A DNA stretch of 7,552 nt from Eubacteriales bacterium (GCA_030528845.1 JAUMYC010000120.1:1-7552); one strand, 5' to 3'. Positions 1 through 5,242 are shown, counted from the first letter of the stretch. The notes: generated by a model not told the origin, from the sequence alone. Numbers and translations are program-made.

Positions 1-106
1 CCTCGTCCGTCTGCGCGGCAAACCAGAATTCGCCCCACAGCACTTCCGGTGAAAACCCGCGCACCTTGCATATGCAAAATTCCTGTCCCAAGACCTTTAT
101 TTTCAT
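1..106 (-). CDS. ACT-domain protein (ACT_7-like), N-terminal fragment
   Basis: Only the first 35 codons lie in the window; the gene continues beyond the left edge. The visible protein begins MKIKVLGQEFCICKV and later shows LWGEFWFAAQTDE. The pattern 'short strand, EF-x-V/I-CK, then a W/F-rich stretch ending in TDE' matches the start of small stand-alone ACT-domain proteins (ACT_7 type, about 130 residues), in which TDE is usually followed by LSLVC. ACT domains generally bind amino acids or other small ligands; the ligand here is unknown. The ATG at 106-104 is preceded by GGAG with 10 nt spacing. The gene starts 22 bp after the stop of the SRAP gene on the same strand with no terminator between, so the two are probably co-transcribed. 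The family call rests on recognising a short N-terminus and is moderately sure. Confidence 0.7.
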   Translation of the reverse strand, partial: MKIKVLGQEFCICKVRGFSPEVLWGEFWFAAQTDE

Positions 107-128
107 TCCGCTCACACTCCGATCCATA

Positions 129-728
129 TCAGAAAAACGAGAGCTGCTCCGGCTCCTCGGGCAAAAGCGCAAAACGGGGCGCAGGAACACGCAGCGCCTC
201 CTCCCAAGCCTGCGCATCGCCGCCGAGCCACGCCTCCTTCAGACTCGGATCGATAAACAACGGCATCCTGTCGTGCAAAGGCGCGATCTGCTCGTCGGCC
301 TCTTTCGTCAGCACTACAAAACGCATGCCGTCCAGCGTGGGCAGATACAGCCCCGCCATATATAAAAGCGCGCCGCTCGTCGGCCTGCAGGAATACTTCG
401 CGCCCCTGCGCCCGCCGGGGATATGCTTCCATTCATAAAACGCGTTCATGGGCAGCAGCAGCCTCCGGCTGACCGCGCTGTGCCGGAACATCGGCTTTTG
501 CAGGGCGGTCTCGCTGCGCGCATTGATGACCATGCCGCTCACGCTGCGCGCGCCCCAGCGCATGGCGGAAGGGCGCATGTTCCCCTCCTCCATCCACAAA
601 ACAGGCGCGCTCGTTCCGGGCGAGATCTCGCCCGTCTTCGCCTGCAGCCTGCGCCGGTTCAGCTCCGCCATGATCTCGCGCAGCTCCAGGTTTTCCTCTT
701 CCGTTTCCACATGATATCTGCCGCACAT
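129..728 (-). CDS. SRAP-domain protein (SOS response-associated peptidase, YedK/HMCES family)
   Basis: A 199-residue protein of normal length for the SRAP family, which covalently traps abasic sites in single-stranded DNA through its N-terminal cysteine. The start was chosen at MCGRY because Cys2 must become the N-terminal catalytic residue after methionine removal; upstream in-frame codons would bury it. This ATG also has a strong GGAGGAG site 6 nt upstream. Conserved family residues are all visible: C2-G3-R4-Y5, the NARSET block (N69, E73), FYEW (E99) and LHDRMP (H152). These correspond to the Cys, Asn, Glu and His active-site residues described for YedK. It is transcribed from its own promoter (751-779) and probably carries the ACT-domain gene behind it. 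No LexA-type operator (GAAC-N4-GTTC) is visible, so SOS control is not supported despite the family name. Confidence 0.95.
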   Translation of the reverse strand: MCGRYHVETEEENLELREIMAELNRRRLQAKTGEISPGTSAPVLWMEEGNMRPSAMRWGARSVSGMVINARSETALQKPMFRHSAVSRRLLLPMNAFYEWKHIPGGRRGAKYSCRPTSGALLYMAGLYLPTLDGMRFVVLTKEADEQIAPLHDRMPLFIDPSLKEAWLGGDAQAWEEALRVPAPRFALLPEEPEQLSFF

Positions 729-734
729 TGCCTT

Positions 735-741
735 CTCCTCC
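735..741 (-). promoter_or_regulatory. Ribosome binding site of the SRAP gene
   Basis: GGAGGAG on the minus strand, 6 nt before the ATG of the SRAP gene. It fixes the start at MCGRY rather than at the in-frame ATG 20 codons upstream. Confidence 0.85.
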
Positions 742-750
742 AATGCATTG

Positions 751-779
751 AGTCTATCACTTCGCTTCGTTCCCGTCAA
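751..779 (-). promoter_or_regulatory. Sigma-A promoter of the SRAP-ACT unit
   Basis: On the minus strand TTGACG (779-774, 5 of 6 to consensus) is followed by a 17-nt spacer and TAGACT (756-751, 4 of 6). Initiation would fall near 744, giving a leader of about 16 nt that holds the ribosome binding site. It lies just past the terminator of the upstream SSB-like gene, consistent with a separate transcription unit. Confidence 0.75.
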
Positions 780-790
780 TCGGCGCACAG

Positions 791-822
791 ATAAAGACCG
801 GCGCTCGATACAAGCGCCGGTC
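791..822 (-). terminator. Rho-independent terminator of the SSB-like gene
   Basis: A perfect 10-bp stem (GACCGGCGCT, 822-813, with AGCGCCGGTC, 805-796) closes a 7-nt loop. On the minus strand it is followed by TTTAT. It lies 22 bp after the stop of the SSB-like gene. Confidence 0.85.
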
Positions 823-844
823 TGCGTGCGCGTTTTCTCTCTTT

Positions 845-1522
845 TCAGAGGAGCATGCTGCTCCTGTCCACCAGCACGGGGTCGATCCGCTCGAGCGGTT
901 CGCCCTGCGGCTCGCCCTCATAGGCCTCGATCGTAAACGCGGAGACCTCATAGGCGTTCCGCGTCATATACTCGCCGTTCTCCAGCAGCTTTTGATATTC
1001 ACGCGACTGCAGCCTGCCCGTCACGCAGACCCTATCGCCCACAGTGAAGCGGGAGGCATACTGCGCGTTGCGGCCCCATGCGATGCAGGGGATGTAATCG
1101 GACTTTCCAAAGGCGCGCGTGACCGCCAGCATCATATCGCAGATCTCCCGGCCAAAGGGCGTGGAGCGATAGACCGGCGGCTTGCACAGCGCGCCGATGA
1201 GCTCGGTGCGGTTGAGCGTTTCGTCGTCCTCGCCGAGGCTGACCTTCTGCGCGAACAGCGTGATCATCAGCCTTCCCGAGCCCTCGACGATCTTGTTATA
1301 CGAGCGCACCTGCCCCTCCACGACCAGCAGCCTTTGCAGCGGAAAGCCGCCCTCCGGGATCAGCTTGCCCGGCAGCGTCAGCGGGATGCGGTCTACCGCG
1401 CCGGACAGCCGCCTGACCTCCAGCACGGCTGTAAAAAACGGTTCGTTCATCACTTCATGGCTCAGCACCGGCTCTTCGACCAGAACGCCGGCAGCGATTA
1501 TACGGTTCATCGGGTTTTCCAT
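845..1522 (-). CDS. Tandem OB-fold single-stranded DNA-binding protein
   Basis: A 225-residue cytoplasmic protein predicted to bind single-stranded DNA. Residues about 103-200 form a recognisable SSB OB fold: NRTELIGALCKPPVYRS-TPFG near 105-124, LAVTRAFGKSDYIPCIAWG at 132-150, then VGDRVCVTGRLQSREY at 161-176. Residues about 5-98 look like a second, more diverged OB domain with the same order of elements (MNRIIAAGVLVEEPVLSHE, then LLVVEGQVRSYNK at 65-77). It is longer than a standard SSB of about 150-180 residues. It ends DRSSMLL, without the acidic DDDIPF-like tip that classical bacterial SSBs use to recruit repair proteins. The start at MENP is chosen because GAGGAG sits 7 nt upstream; a more upstream ATG overlaps that site. 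It is a single-gene unit ended by the hairpin at 791-822. It is probably not the main replicative SSB, which is an inference from the missing tail. Confidence 0.88.
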   Translation of the reverse strand: MENPMNRIIAAGVLVEEPVLSHEVMNEPFFTAVLEVRRLSGAVDRIPLTLPGKLIPEGGFPLQRLLVVEGQVRSYNKIVEGSGRLMITLFAQKVSLGEDDETLNRTELIGALCKPPVYRSTPFGREICDMMLAVTRAFGKSDYIPCIAWGRNAQYASRFTVGDRVCVTGRLQSREYQKLLENGEYMTRNAYEVSAFTIEAYEGEPQGEPLERIDPVLVDRSSMLL

Positions 1523-1529
1523 CGTACCA

Positions 1530-1535
1530 CTCCTC
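1530..1535 (-). promoter_or_regulatory. Ribosome binding site of the SSB-like gene
   Basis: GAGGAG on the minus strand with 7-nt spacing to the ATG at 1522. It decides between three nearby in-frame ATG codons. An interrupted palindrome (AGGGCTTGCCCT, 1544-1555) lies just upstream in the presumed leader; its role is unknown. Confidence 0.75.
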
Positions 1536-1625
1536 ATATGCACAGGGCTTGCCCTATCTTTGGGCTGTCACAAAAGCATATGCGGGGGCGGGCACGGATA
1601 TGACCGCGCAGCGAAAAAAGAGGGC

Positions 1626-1671
1626 CGCAAAGGGGACTCTGTCCCCTTTGATCCCTCGTATTAGGGCCATC
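1626..1671. repeat. Hairpin repeat, copy A (shortened)
   Basis: This copy matches the larger copies at both ends but lacks exactly 31 bp that carry the second palindrome. The gap is bounded in the full copies by the direct repeat ATCCC (1697-1701 and 1728-1732), so slippage or recombination between these would explain it. The first hairpin is intact (AAAGGGGAC 1629-1637, loop TCT, GTCCCCTTT 1641-1649). The third is also intact (CCCT 1653-1656, AGGG 1663-1666), with a changed loop, CGTATT instead of CATTTT. Confidence 0.85.
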
Positions 1672-1752
1672 CGCAAAGGGGACTCCGTCCCCTTTAATCC
1701 CCTGCCAAGGGGAATGATTCCCCTTGGATCCCTCATTTTAGGGCATGTACCG
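1672..1752. repeat. Hairpin repeat, copy B (81 bp)
   Basis: A full-length copy with three hairpins. Hairpin 1 is AAAGGGGAC (1675-1683), loop TCC, GTCCCCTTT (1687-1695). Hairpin 2 is the 11-bp palindrome CCAAGGGGAAT (1705-1715), centre G, ATTCCCCTTGG (1717-1727). Hairpin 3 is CCCT (1730-1733), loop CATTTT, AGGG (1740-1743). An alternative pairing, TCCCCT (1698-1703) with AGGGGA (1708-1713), would exclude hairpin 2. It follows copy A directly and matches copy C at 78 of 81 positions. Confidence 0.92.
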
Positions 1753-1818
1753 TTGTTCTTGCTCTCGCTGAAATCTTTACCTCTCTCTGCCTTTTTCTTT
1801 TTCCTAAGAAACGGGGAA

Positions 1819-1899
1819 CGCAAAGGGGGCTCCGTCCCCTTTGATCCCCTGCCAAGGGGAATGATTCCCCTTGGATCCCTCATTTTGGGGCATGTACCG
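1819..1899. repeat. Hairpin repeat, copy C (81 bp)
   Basis: The same 81-bp unit 147 bp downstream of copy B, in the same orientation. The three differences are A1682 to G1829, A1696 to G1843 and A1740 to G1887. The first and third lie in stems of hairpins 1 and 3 and become G-U pairs in a plus-strand transcript; the second lies in a linker. No terminal inverted repeats, target-site duplications or internal gene are visible, so this is a non-coding REP- or MITE-like element of unknown class. Confidence 0.92.
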
Positions 1900-1935
1900 C
1901 CGTTTGTCATCCCTCTCTTCCCGGTTTCTTCCAAA

Positions 1936-1973
1936 ACAAAAACGAGAGCCCTTTTCTTCGAAAAGGGCTCTCG
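1936..1973 (-). terminator. Strong rho-independent terminator of the aldolase gene
   Basis: A stem of 13-14 bp (CGAGAGCCCTTTT, 1973-1961 read on the minus strand, with its complement at 1955-1943) has a very short loop. On the minus strand it is followed by TTTTTGTTTT. It begins 21 bp after the aldolase stop. Confidence 0.92.
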
Positions 1974-1994
1974 CGAATAAACGTATACGGCTGC

Positions 1995-3272
1995 TTACAG
2001 ATTGAACGCGACCTCGATGTCATGCACTTCCTTGTCGGAAATGCGGATGAGCGGCGCGATATCGGCGGTCATCACGACGGCCTTGGCGCTGTATTCGAGC
2101 ACCTCGAGGATGTCGAACGCGTCGGTCAGATTCTTGCCCGTCACGACGGCGCATTCGTTTTCCACCAGCACGACGGGGGTCTTCGTGCAGATCAGGCCGG
2201 AGATCTCCTGCGCGCCGGTCATATAGGGCACGCGGCCCACGGAGCGCAGCTTGATATAGCTCTCCGGGATGGTGCGGGAATCGAACTGGGCGTCGGTGGC
2301 GGCGAAGGCCATGATGCCCGGGGCAAAGGTCTGCGCGATGGAGCTGACCTCCGGATGCTCGGCGTAGATCTGTGCAAAGAGCACGGCGGCGCAGCCGGGC
2401 TTCTTGCCCGCTTCACAGGCATTGCCCTGCACGCGCACGATATCCTCCGGCTCGAGCAGGCGCAGGTCGCCGTCCGCCGGGGTGATCAGGAAGGAGCCGT
2501 CGGCCAGACGCGCGGAGAACGCGCCCTGCGCGGCAGTGAACAGGCTCTGCTCATAGGCGCGCTTGGCAAACGCGCACAGATCGCGCCGCAGCGCGCATTC
2601 CTCGCTGGTAGGCTTGCTCTGCTCGAGCGCGCCGAAGGGCGTTTCGCACGCAGCGGCATATTCGCCGATCTGCCCGTCGCTCAGCGCCTTGGGCGTGCCG
2701 ATCTTCTTCGCGTTCATTTCCATGCGGCCGGCAAAATCCAGCGCCTCGAAGACGTGGTAGGCCTCCAGAATGCTCTTGTGGCCGATGACGCAGCCGTGGT
2801 TTTCCATCATCACGGTGCTGTAGCCTTCCTGAAAGCGCTTGGCGATATATTCGCCCAGCAGCTTGGAGCCGGGCACTTCGTAATCTGCCATGACGACGTC
2901 TCCGCAGATGCCCTTGAGGTCGGCCTGCAGGTTCATCGCGGGGATCTTCCTCGCCAGAGAATAGGCGACCAGCGTCGGCGGATGCGCGTGCAGCACGGCC
3001 TTGACGTCCGGGCGGATGGAATAGATATGGGCGTGGAAGGGCAGCTCGACCGAGGGCGTGTGCCGGCCGAGGATCGTGCCGTCGGGCTTGACCTGCATGA
3101 TATCCGCACGCGTGAGCGAGCCCTTGTCGATGCCGCTGGGCGTGATCCAGATATCGCCGTTGTCGTCCATGATGGAAAGGTTTCCGCCGGAGGTGGTGGT
3201 CAGCCCGCGCTCATAGATGCGCTGCATGATCATGATCAACTGGTCTGCGGGATGCATAAGATCGACTCGCAT
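1995..3272 (-). CDS. Class II aldolase/adducin family protein with two tandem aldolase domains
   Basis: A 425-residue protein built from two class II aldolase domains. Domain 1 (about 5-190) is complete: SGGN at 28-31 for phosphate binding, TPSG at 44-47, glutamate E76 in SVELPFH, and the zinc-ligand histidines H95 and H97 in LHAHPP and H159 in ENHG. By comparison with fuculose-phosphate aldolase these are the catalytic acid and metal ligands. It therefore probably cleaves a sugar phosphate to dihydroxyacetone phosphate and an aldehyde, or acts as a related epimerase; the substrate is unknown. Domain 2 (about 225-425) aligns with domain 1 (QGAFSARL, ITPAD, QIYAEHPEV, ENECAVVTG). The matching positions are A295, Q314, F316 and E373, so it cannot hold zinc in the same way. 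The start has AAGGAG 11 nt upstream. The gene has its own promoter (3337-3364) and terminator, with no sugar-metabolism neighbour to suggest the substrate. Confidence 0.9.
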   Translation of the reverse strand: MRVDLMHPADQLIMIMQRIYERGLTTTSGGNLSIMDDNGDIWITPSGIDKGSLTRADIMQVKPDGTILGRHTPSVELPFHAHIYSIRPDVKAVLHAHPPTLVAYSLARKIPAMNLQADLKGICGDVVMADYEVPGSKLLGEYIAKRFQEGYSTVMMENHGCVIGHKSILEAYHVFEALDFAGRMEMNAKKIGTPKALSDGQIGEYAAACETPFGALEQSKPTSEECALRRDLCAFAKRAYEQSLFTAAQGAFSARLADGSFLITPADGDLRLLEPEDIVRVQGNACEAGKKPGCAAVLFAQIYAEHPEVSSIAQTFAPGIMAFAATDAQFDSRTIPESYIKLRSVGRVPYMTGAQEISGLICTKTPVVLVENECAVVTGKNLTDAFDILEVLEYSAKAVVMTADIAPLIRISDKEVHDIEVAFNL

Positions 3273-3336
3273 GCTGTTTCTGTCTCCTTTTGCAACGGGC
3301 GCGCAGGGGCAGCCCGGTCGTTTTCCATTCTATATT

Positions 3337-3364
3337 ATTGTATCATTTTTCCCAAAACAGGCAA
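3337..3364 (-). promoter_or_regulatory. Promoter of the aldolase gene
   Basis: On the minus strand TTGCCT (3364-3359, 4 of 6) is followed by a 16-nt spacer and TACAAT (3342-3337, 5 of 6). It sits in an AT-rich island about 65 bp before the ATG. Its -35 box directly abuts the long stem-loop at 3365-3415. Confidence 0.65.
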
Positions 3365-3415
3365 GCGCTTCGAAGGGATTTCCGCCGCTTTTCGGCAAAT
3401 TTTCCTTCGGAGCGC
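3365..3415 (-). terminator. Long stem-loop after the ECF gene, probable terminator
   Basis: GCGCTTCGAAGGGA (3365-3378) pairs with TTCCTTCGGAGCGC (3402-3415) over 14 positions, two of them G-U. Inside is a small GCCG/CGGC hairpin (3384-3387 with 3393-3396). Read on the minus strand it starts 17 bp after the ECF stop and is followed by TTGCCTGTTTT, an imperfect T-rich tail. It is a plausible terminator or boundary structure, less clear than the other two terminators here. Confidence 0.55.
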
Positions 3416-3432
3416 CCTTTATTCTGCACTTT

Positions 3433-3981
3433 TTACCAAGGGAGGCCCATTTTTTTGAGCGAGGGCGTCAATGCACCATAGAGCACCGGCCCTGCCACGG
3501 AAGCAAGGCACGCGTTGATGAGCGATGCGGGCACCTTGCTCAAAAGAGTGGCCCAGACGACATCCGGCGCAAAGCCGTAGACGAACTGCTGGAAGATCCA
3601 CGTTTTGAACAGATACAGCGCCATGTAGGTGAACGCGCCCGCGACGCACGCGAGGATCACGCGCAGCGCGCCGCGCTCCTTCGCTCCGTGCACGAGCATG
3701 GCACAGACCCAAGCCATCGCGAATTTATTGACAAAGGTCACGACCGCCTCGATCGCGCCGTAGCCGCCCAGCAGCACGTCGTAGATGGCCGAGCCGAGCC
3801 CCGCCGCCAGCCCTCCGCTGACCGGCCCGAGCAGCAGCCCCGCGAGCAGGCACATTGTATTGGCAAAATGCACCTTGGAGCCAAAGAGCGGAAAACGGAA
3901 CAGCGTCACCACGCAGACGACCGCAGCCATCATACCGATGAGCGTGATCTTTTTCACGGGAGAGATCGTTTTGGTATTCAT
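3433..3981 (-). CDS. ECF transporter S component (substrate unknown)
   Basis: A 182-residue integral membrane protein of typical length for the substrate-binding S subunit of energy-coupling factor transporters, which import vitamins and other micronutrients using a shared T subunit and two ATPases. Hydrophobic segments lie near residues 12-29, 38-54, 56-72, 77-97, 105-126 and 145-172, giving the expected six. The start is positively charged (K4, K10, K11). The block VHFANTMCLLAGLLLGPVSG (37-56) followed by GLAAGLGSAIYDVL is typical of S components in Clostridia. No T or ATPase gene is adjacent, so it probably shares a module encoded elsewhere (group II ECF). The ATG at 3981 has AGGAAG 10 nt upstream. 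It is divergent from dapA, but this does not show that it carries lysine. I cannot assign a ligand from sequence. Confidence 0.85.
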   Translation of the reverse strand: MNTKTISPVKKITLIGMMAAVVCVVTLFRFPLFGSKVHFANTMCLLAGLLLGPVSGGLAAGLGSAIYDVLLGGYGAIEAVVTFVNKFAMAWVCAMLVHGAKERGALRVILACVAGAFTYMALYLFKTWIFQQFVYGFAPDVVWATLLSKVPASLINACLASVAGPVLYGALTPSLKKMGLPW

Positions 3982-4036
3982 TTTCTGTCAACTTCCTTTT
4001 CCCTCGCCCGAGACGGGCTTTGTTCGTACAACCGAA

Positions 4037-4067
4037 AGTATAGCACCGCGCAGACAGGCTTTGGTAA
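4037..4067 (-). promoter_or_regulatory. Extended -10 promoter of the ECF gene
   Basis: On the minus strand TGCTATACT (4045-4037) combines an extended TGn with a -10 box matching 5 of 6. A weak -35 candidate, TTACCA (4067-4062), lies 19 nt upstream. The leader would be about 50 nt and includes the 5-bp hairpin at 4006-4018. Confidence 0.6.
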
Positions 4068-4124
4068 AGGCAAGGTTAAACATAAGTCCAGATGCACGAT
4101 TTTGTGCGATTTATTCAGCAATAT

Positions 4125-4188
4125 GCATACCAGTTTTTGTTCTGATCTGCATACCAGAGCCGTATTTATTAGGATTCATCCCTACCAG
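4125..4188. repeat. Short direct repeats, possible operators
   Basis: GCATACCAG occurs at 4125-4133 and 4149-4157, and a related CTACCAG at 4182-4188. Spacing is 24 and 31 bp. They sit between the two divergent promoters, where binding sites for a shared regulator would be expected. No regulator family can be named from the motif. Confidence 0.4.
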
Positions 4189-4266
4189 ATGCATGCCTCG
4201 GCTGCGCGCGGCATAGATTCGCAGGAGTTCCGGGAAAAGCAAAGGGTTAAAAAAACAGTTCAGCCC

Positions 4267-4295
4267 TTGTGCCATTTATCAAGCTGTGTTAAAGT
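4267..4295 (+). promoter_or_regulatory. Probable promoter of the dap operon
   Basis: TTGTGC (4267-4272, 3 of 6) is followed by a 17-nt spacer and TAAAGT (4290-4295, 4 of 6), which is preceded by TG at 4287-4288 as an extended -10. The leader to dapA would be about 55 nt. Alternatives such as TATAGG (4301-4306) or TATACA (4319-4324) have poorer -35 boxes. Confidence 0.45.
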
Positions 4296-4343
4296 GGTTC
4301 TATAGGAAAAGAACGCTTTATACACAACAACAGAACGAAAAAC

Positions 4344-4348
4344 GGAGG
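4344..4348 (+). promoter_or_regulatory. Ribosome binding site of dapA
   Basis: GGAGG with 9-nt spacing to the ATG at 4358. It fixes the dapA start and excludes the in-frame ATG at 4286, which would add 24 residues atypical of the family. Confidence 0.85.
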
Positions 4349-4357
4349 CTGTCAAAA

Positions 4358-5242
4358 ATGCAGAAAAAAGCTCTCTTCACCGGCGCGGCAACTGCGCTGA
4401 TCACCCCCATGACGCAAAACGGCGTGGATTGGGAGGCGCTGGATCGCCTCGTGGAGTTCCAGATCGAAAACGGCATCCCCGCCATCGTCGCCTGCGGCAC
4501 GACCGGCGAAGCCGCCACCCTGAGCGACGACGAGCAGCTCGACGTGATCGAGCGCGTCGTCAGGCGTGCAGCCGGGCGCTGCTGCGTGATCGCCGGCAGC
4601 GGCTCGAACAACACCGCCCACGCCGTCGAGCTGACGCAGGAGGCTTGCCGCCGCGGCGCAGACGGCGTGCTGATCGTGACCCCCTATTACAACAAGACCA
4701 CCCAGTCCGGCCTTGTCGCGCATTTCACCGCCCTCGCGGACGCGTCCTCCAAGCCGGTCATCCTCTACAACGTGCCCTCCCGCACGGGCCTGAACGCCCT
4801 GCCTGCCACCTACGCCGCGCTGGCGGATCATCCGATGATCGTCGGCATCAAGGAAGCGAACGGTAACCTCGCCGCCGCCGCGGAGACGATGCGCCTCGTG
4901 GGCGACAAACTCGCGCTCTACTCCGGCGAGGACGCGCTGATCACCCCCACGCTGTCCATCGGCGGCTCCGGCGTCATCTCCGTGCTCTCGAACGTACTGC
5001 CCAAGGAGACCAACGAGATCTGCACCCGCTTCTTCGCAGGCGACGTGAAGGGCAGCGCGAGCCTGCAGCTGAAGCTGCTGCCGCTCGTCGACGCGCTCTT
5101 CTCGCAGACCAACCCCATCCCCGTCAAGGCCGCGCTGCACCGCATGGGCTATTGTCAGGATATCCTGCGCCTGCCGCTCATCCCCATGGAGGAGCCCTTC
5201 CGCGCAAAGCTCTATGCGGCGATGGCCGAGCTCGGCCTGTAA
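4358..5242 (+). CDS. dapA: 4-hydroxy-tetrahydrodipicolinate synthase
   Basis: A 294-residue TIM-barrel enzyme, the normal length. It condenses pyruvate with L-aspartate semialdehyde to 4-hydroxy-tetrahydrodipicolinate, the first committed step towards diaminopimelate and lysine. Visible signatures are CGTTGEAATL (46-55, with T48 and T49), VTPYYNK (107-113, Y111), YNVPSRTG (137-144, Y137 and R142), Schiff-base lysine K165 in GIKEA, the IGGSGVIS loop (201-208) and NPIPVK (252-257). The catalytic set is complete. Positions matching the E. coli lysine-feedback site differ: S48, H53, H56 and E84 of E. coli correspond to A52, D57, Q60 and H88 here. The enzyme is therefore probably weakly or not inhibited by lysine, which is an inference. 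It is the first gene of the operon, with dapB starting 49 bp after its stop. Confidence 0.96.
   Translation: MQKKALFTGAATALITPMTQNGVDWEALDRLVEFQIENGIPAIVACGTTGEAATLSDDEQLDVIERVVRRAAGRCCVIAGSGSNNTAHAVELTQEACRRGADGVLIVTPYYNKTTQSGLVAHFTALADASSKPVILYNVPSRTGLNALPATYAALADHPMIVGIKEANGNLAAAAETMRLVGDKLALYSGEDALITPTLSIGGSGVISVLSNVLPKETNEICTRFFAGDVKGSASLQLKLLPLVDALFSQTNPIPVKAALHRMGYCQDILRLPLIPMEEPFRAKLYAAMAELGL

Larger units (their letters stand above)
1523..1994. other. Gene-free region with hairpin repeats
   Basis: About 470 bp between the SSB-like start and the aldolase stop. It holds three related repeat copies (1626-1671, 1672-1752, 1819-1899), a pyrimidine-rich spacer (about 1753-1805) and the aldolase terminator (1936-1973). 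Open frames exist on both strands (1549-1980 plus, 1554-1934 minus), but they simply read through the repeats, giving repeated IIPLG and KGT/KGD peptides, and lack ribosome binding sites. I do not call genes here. The SSB promoter must lie in the right part of this region or inside the repeats; I could not identify a convincing one. Confidence 0.8.
3982..4357. other. Divergent intergenic control region
   Basis: A stretch of 376 bp between the ECF gene (minus) and dapA (plus). Left part: ECF leader with a small hairpin (GCCCG 4006-4010, CGGGC 4014-4018) just ahead of its ribosome binding site, and a promoter at 4037-4067. Middle: direct repeats around 4125-4188 and a repeated CCAGATGCA (4088-4096, 4185-4193). 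Right: probable dapA promoter (4267-4295) and leader. A short open frame (4189-4305) with four lysine codons in 38 has no ribosome binding site and overlaps the promoter, so it is not called a leader peptide. I see no T-box motif and no recognisable lysine-riboswitch core. Confidence 0.7.

Noticed and set aside
66..77. Perfect palindrome TTGCATATGCAA
   Set aside because: It lies inside the start of the ACT-domain coding sequence and has no promoter context; probably chance.
751..779. LexA operator in the SRAP promoter
   Set aside because: GAAC is present, but the matching GTTC half at the right spacing is not.
1626..1899. CRISPR array
   Set aside because: The units are long, contain several hairpins, have irregular spacing (46 and 147 bp) and show no regular unique spacers or cas genes.
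1549..1980. Open frame on the plus strand across the repeats (and a counterpart at 1554-1934 minus)
   Set aside because: The translations are just the repeated hairpin units read as peptides, there is no ribosome binding site, and the plus frame runs into the aldolase terminator.
2022..3458. 478-codon open frame on the plus strand
   Set aside because: It is antisense to the well-supported aldolase gene; long antisense frames arise easily in GC-rich coding DNA, and the translation resembles no family.
4189..4305. Possible lysine-containing leader peptide before dapA (38 codons, four Lys)
   Set aside because: No ribosome binding site, no terminator/antiterminator pair after it, and it overlaps the likely promoter.
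3982..4357. Lysine riboswitch or T-box ahead of dapA
   Set aside because: I could not find the conserved T-box sequence or the lysine-riboswitch core, and the space between the likely start point and dapA is too short.
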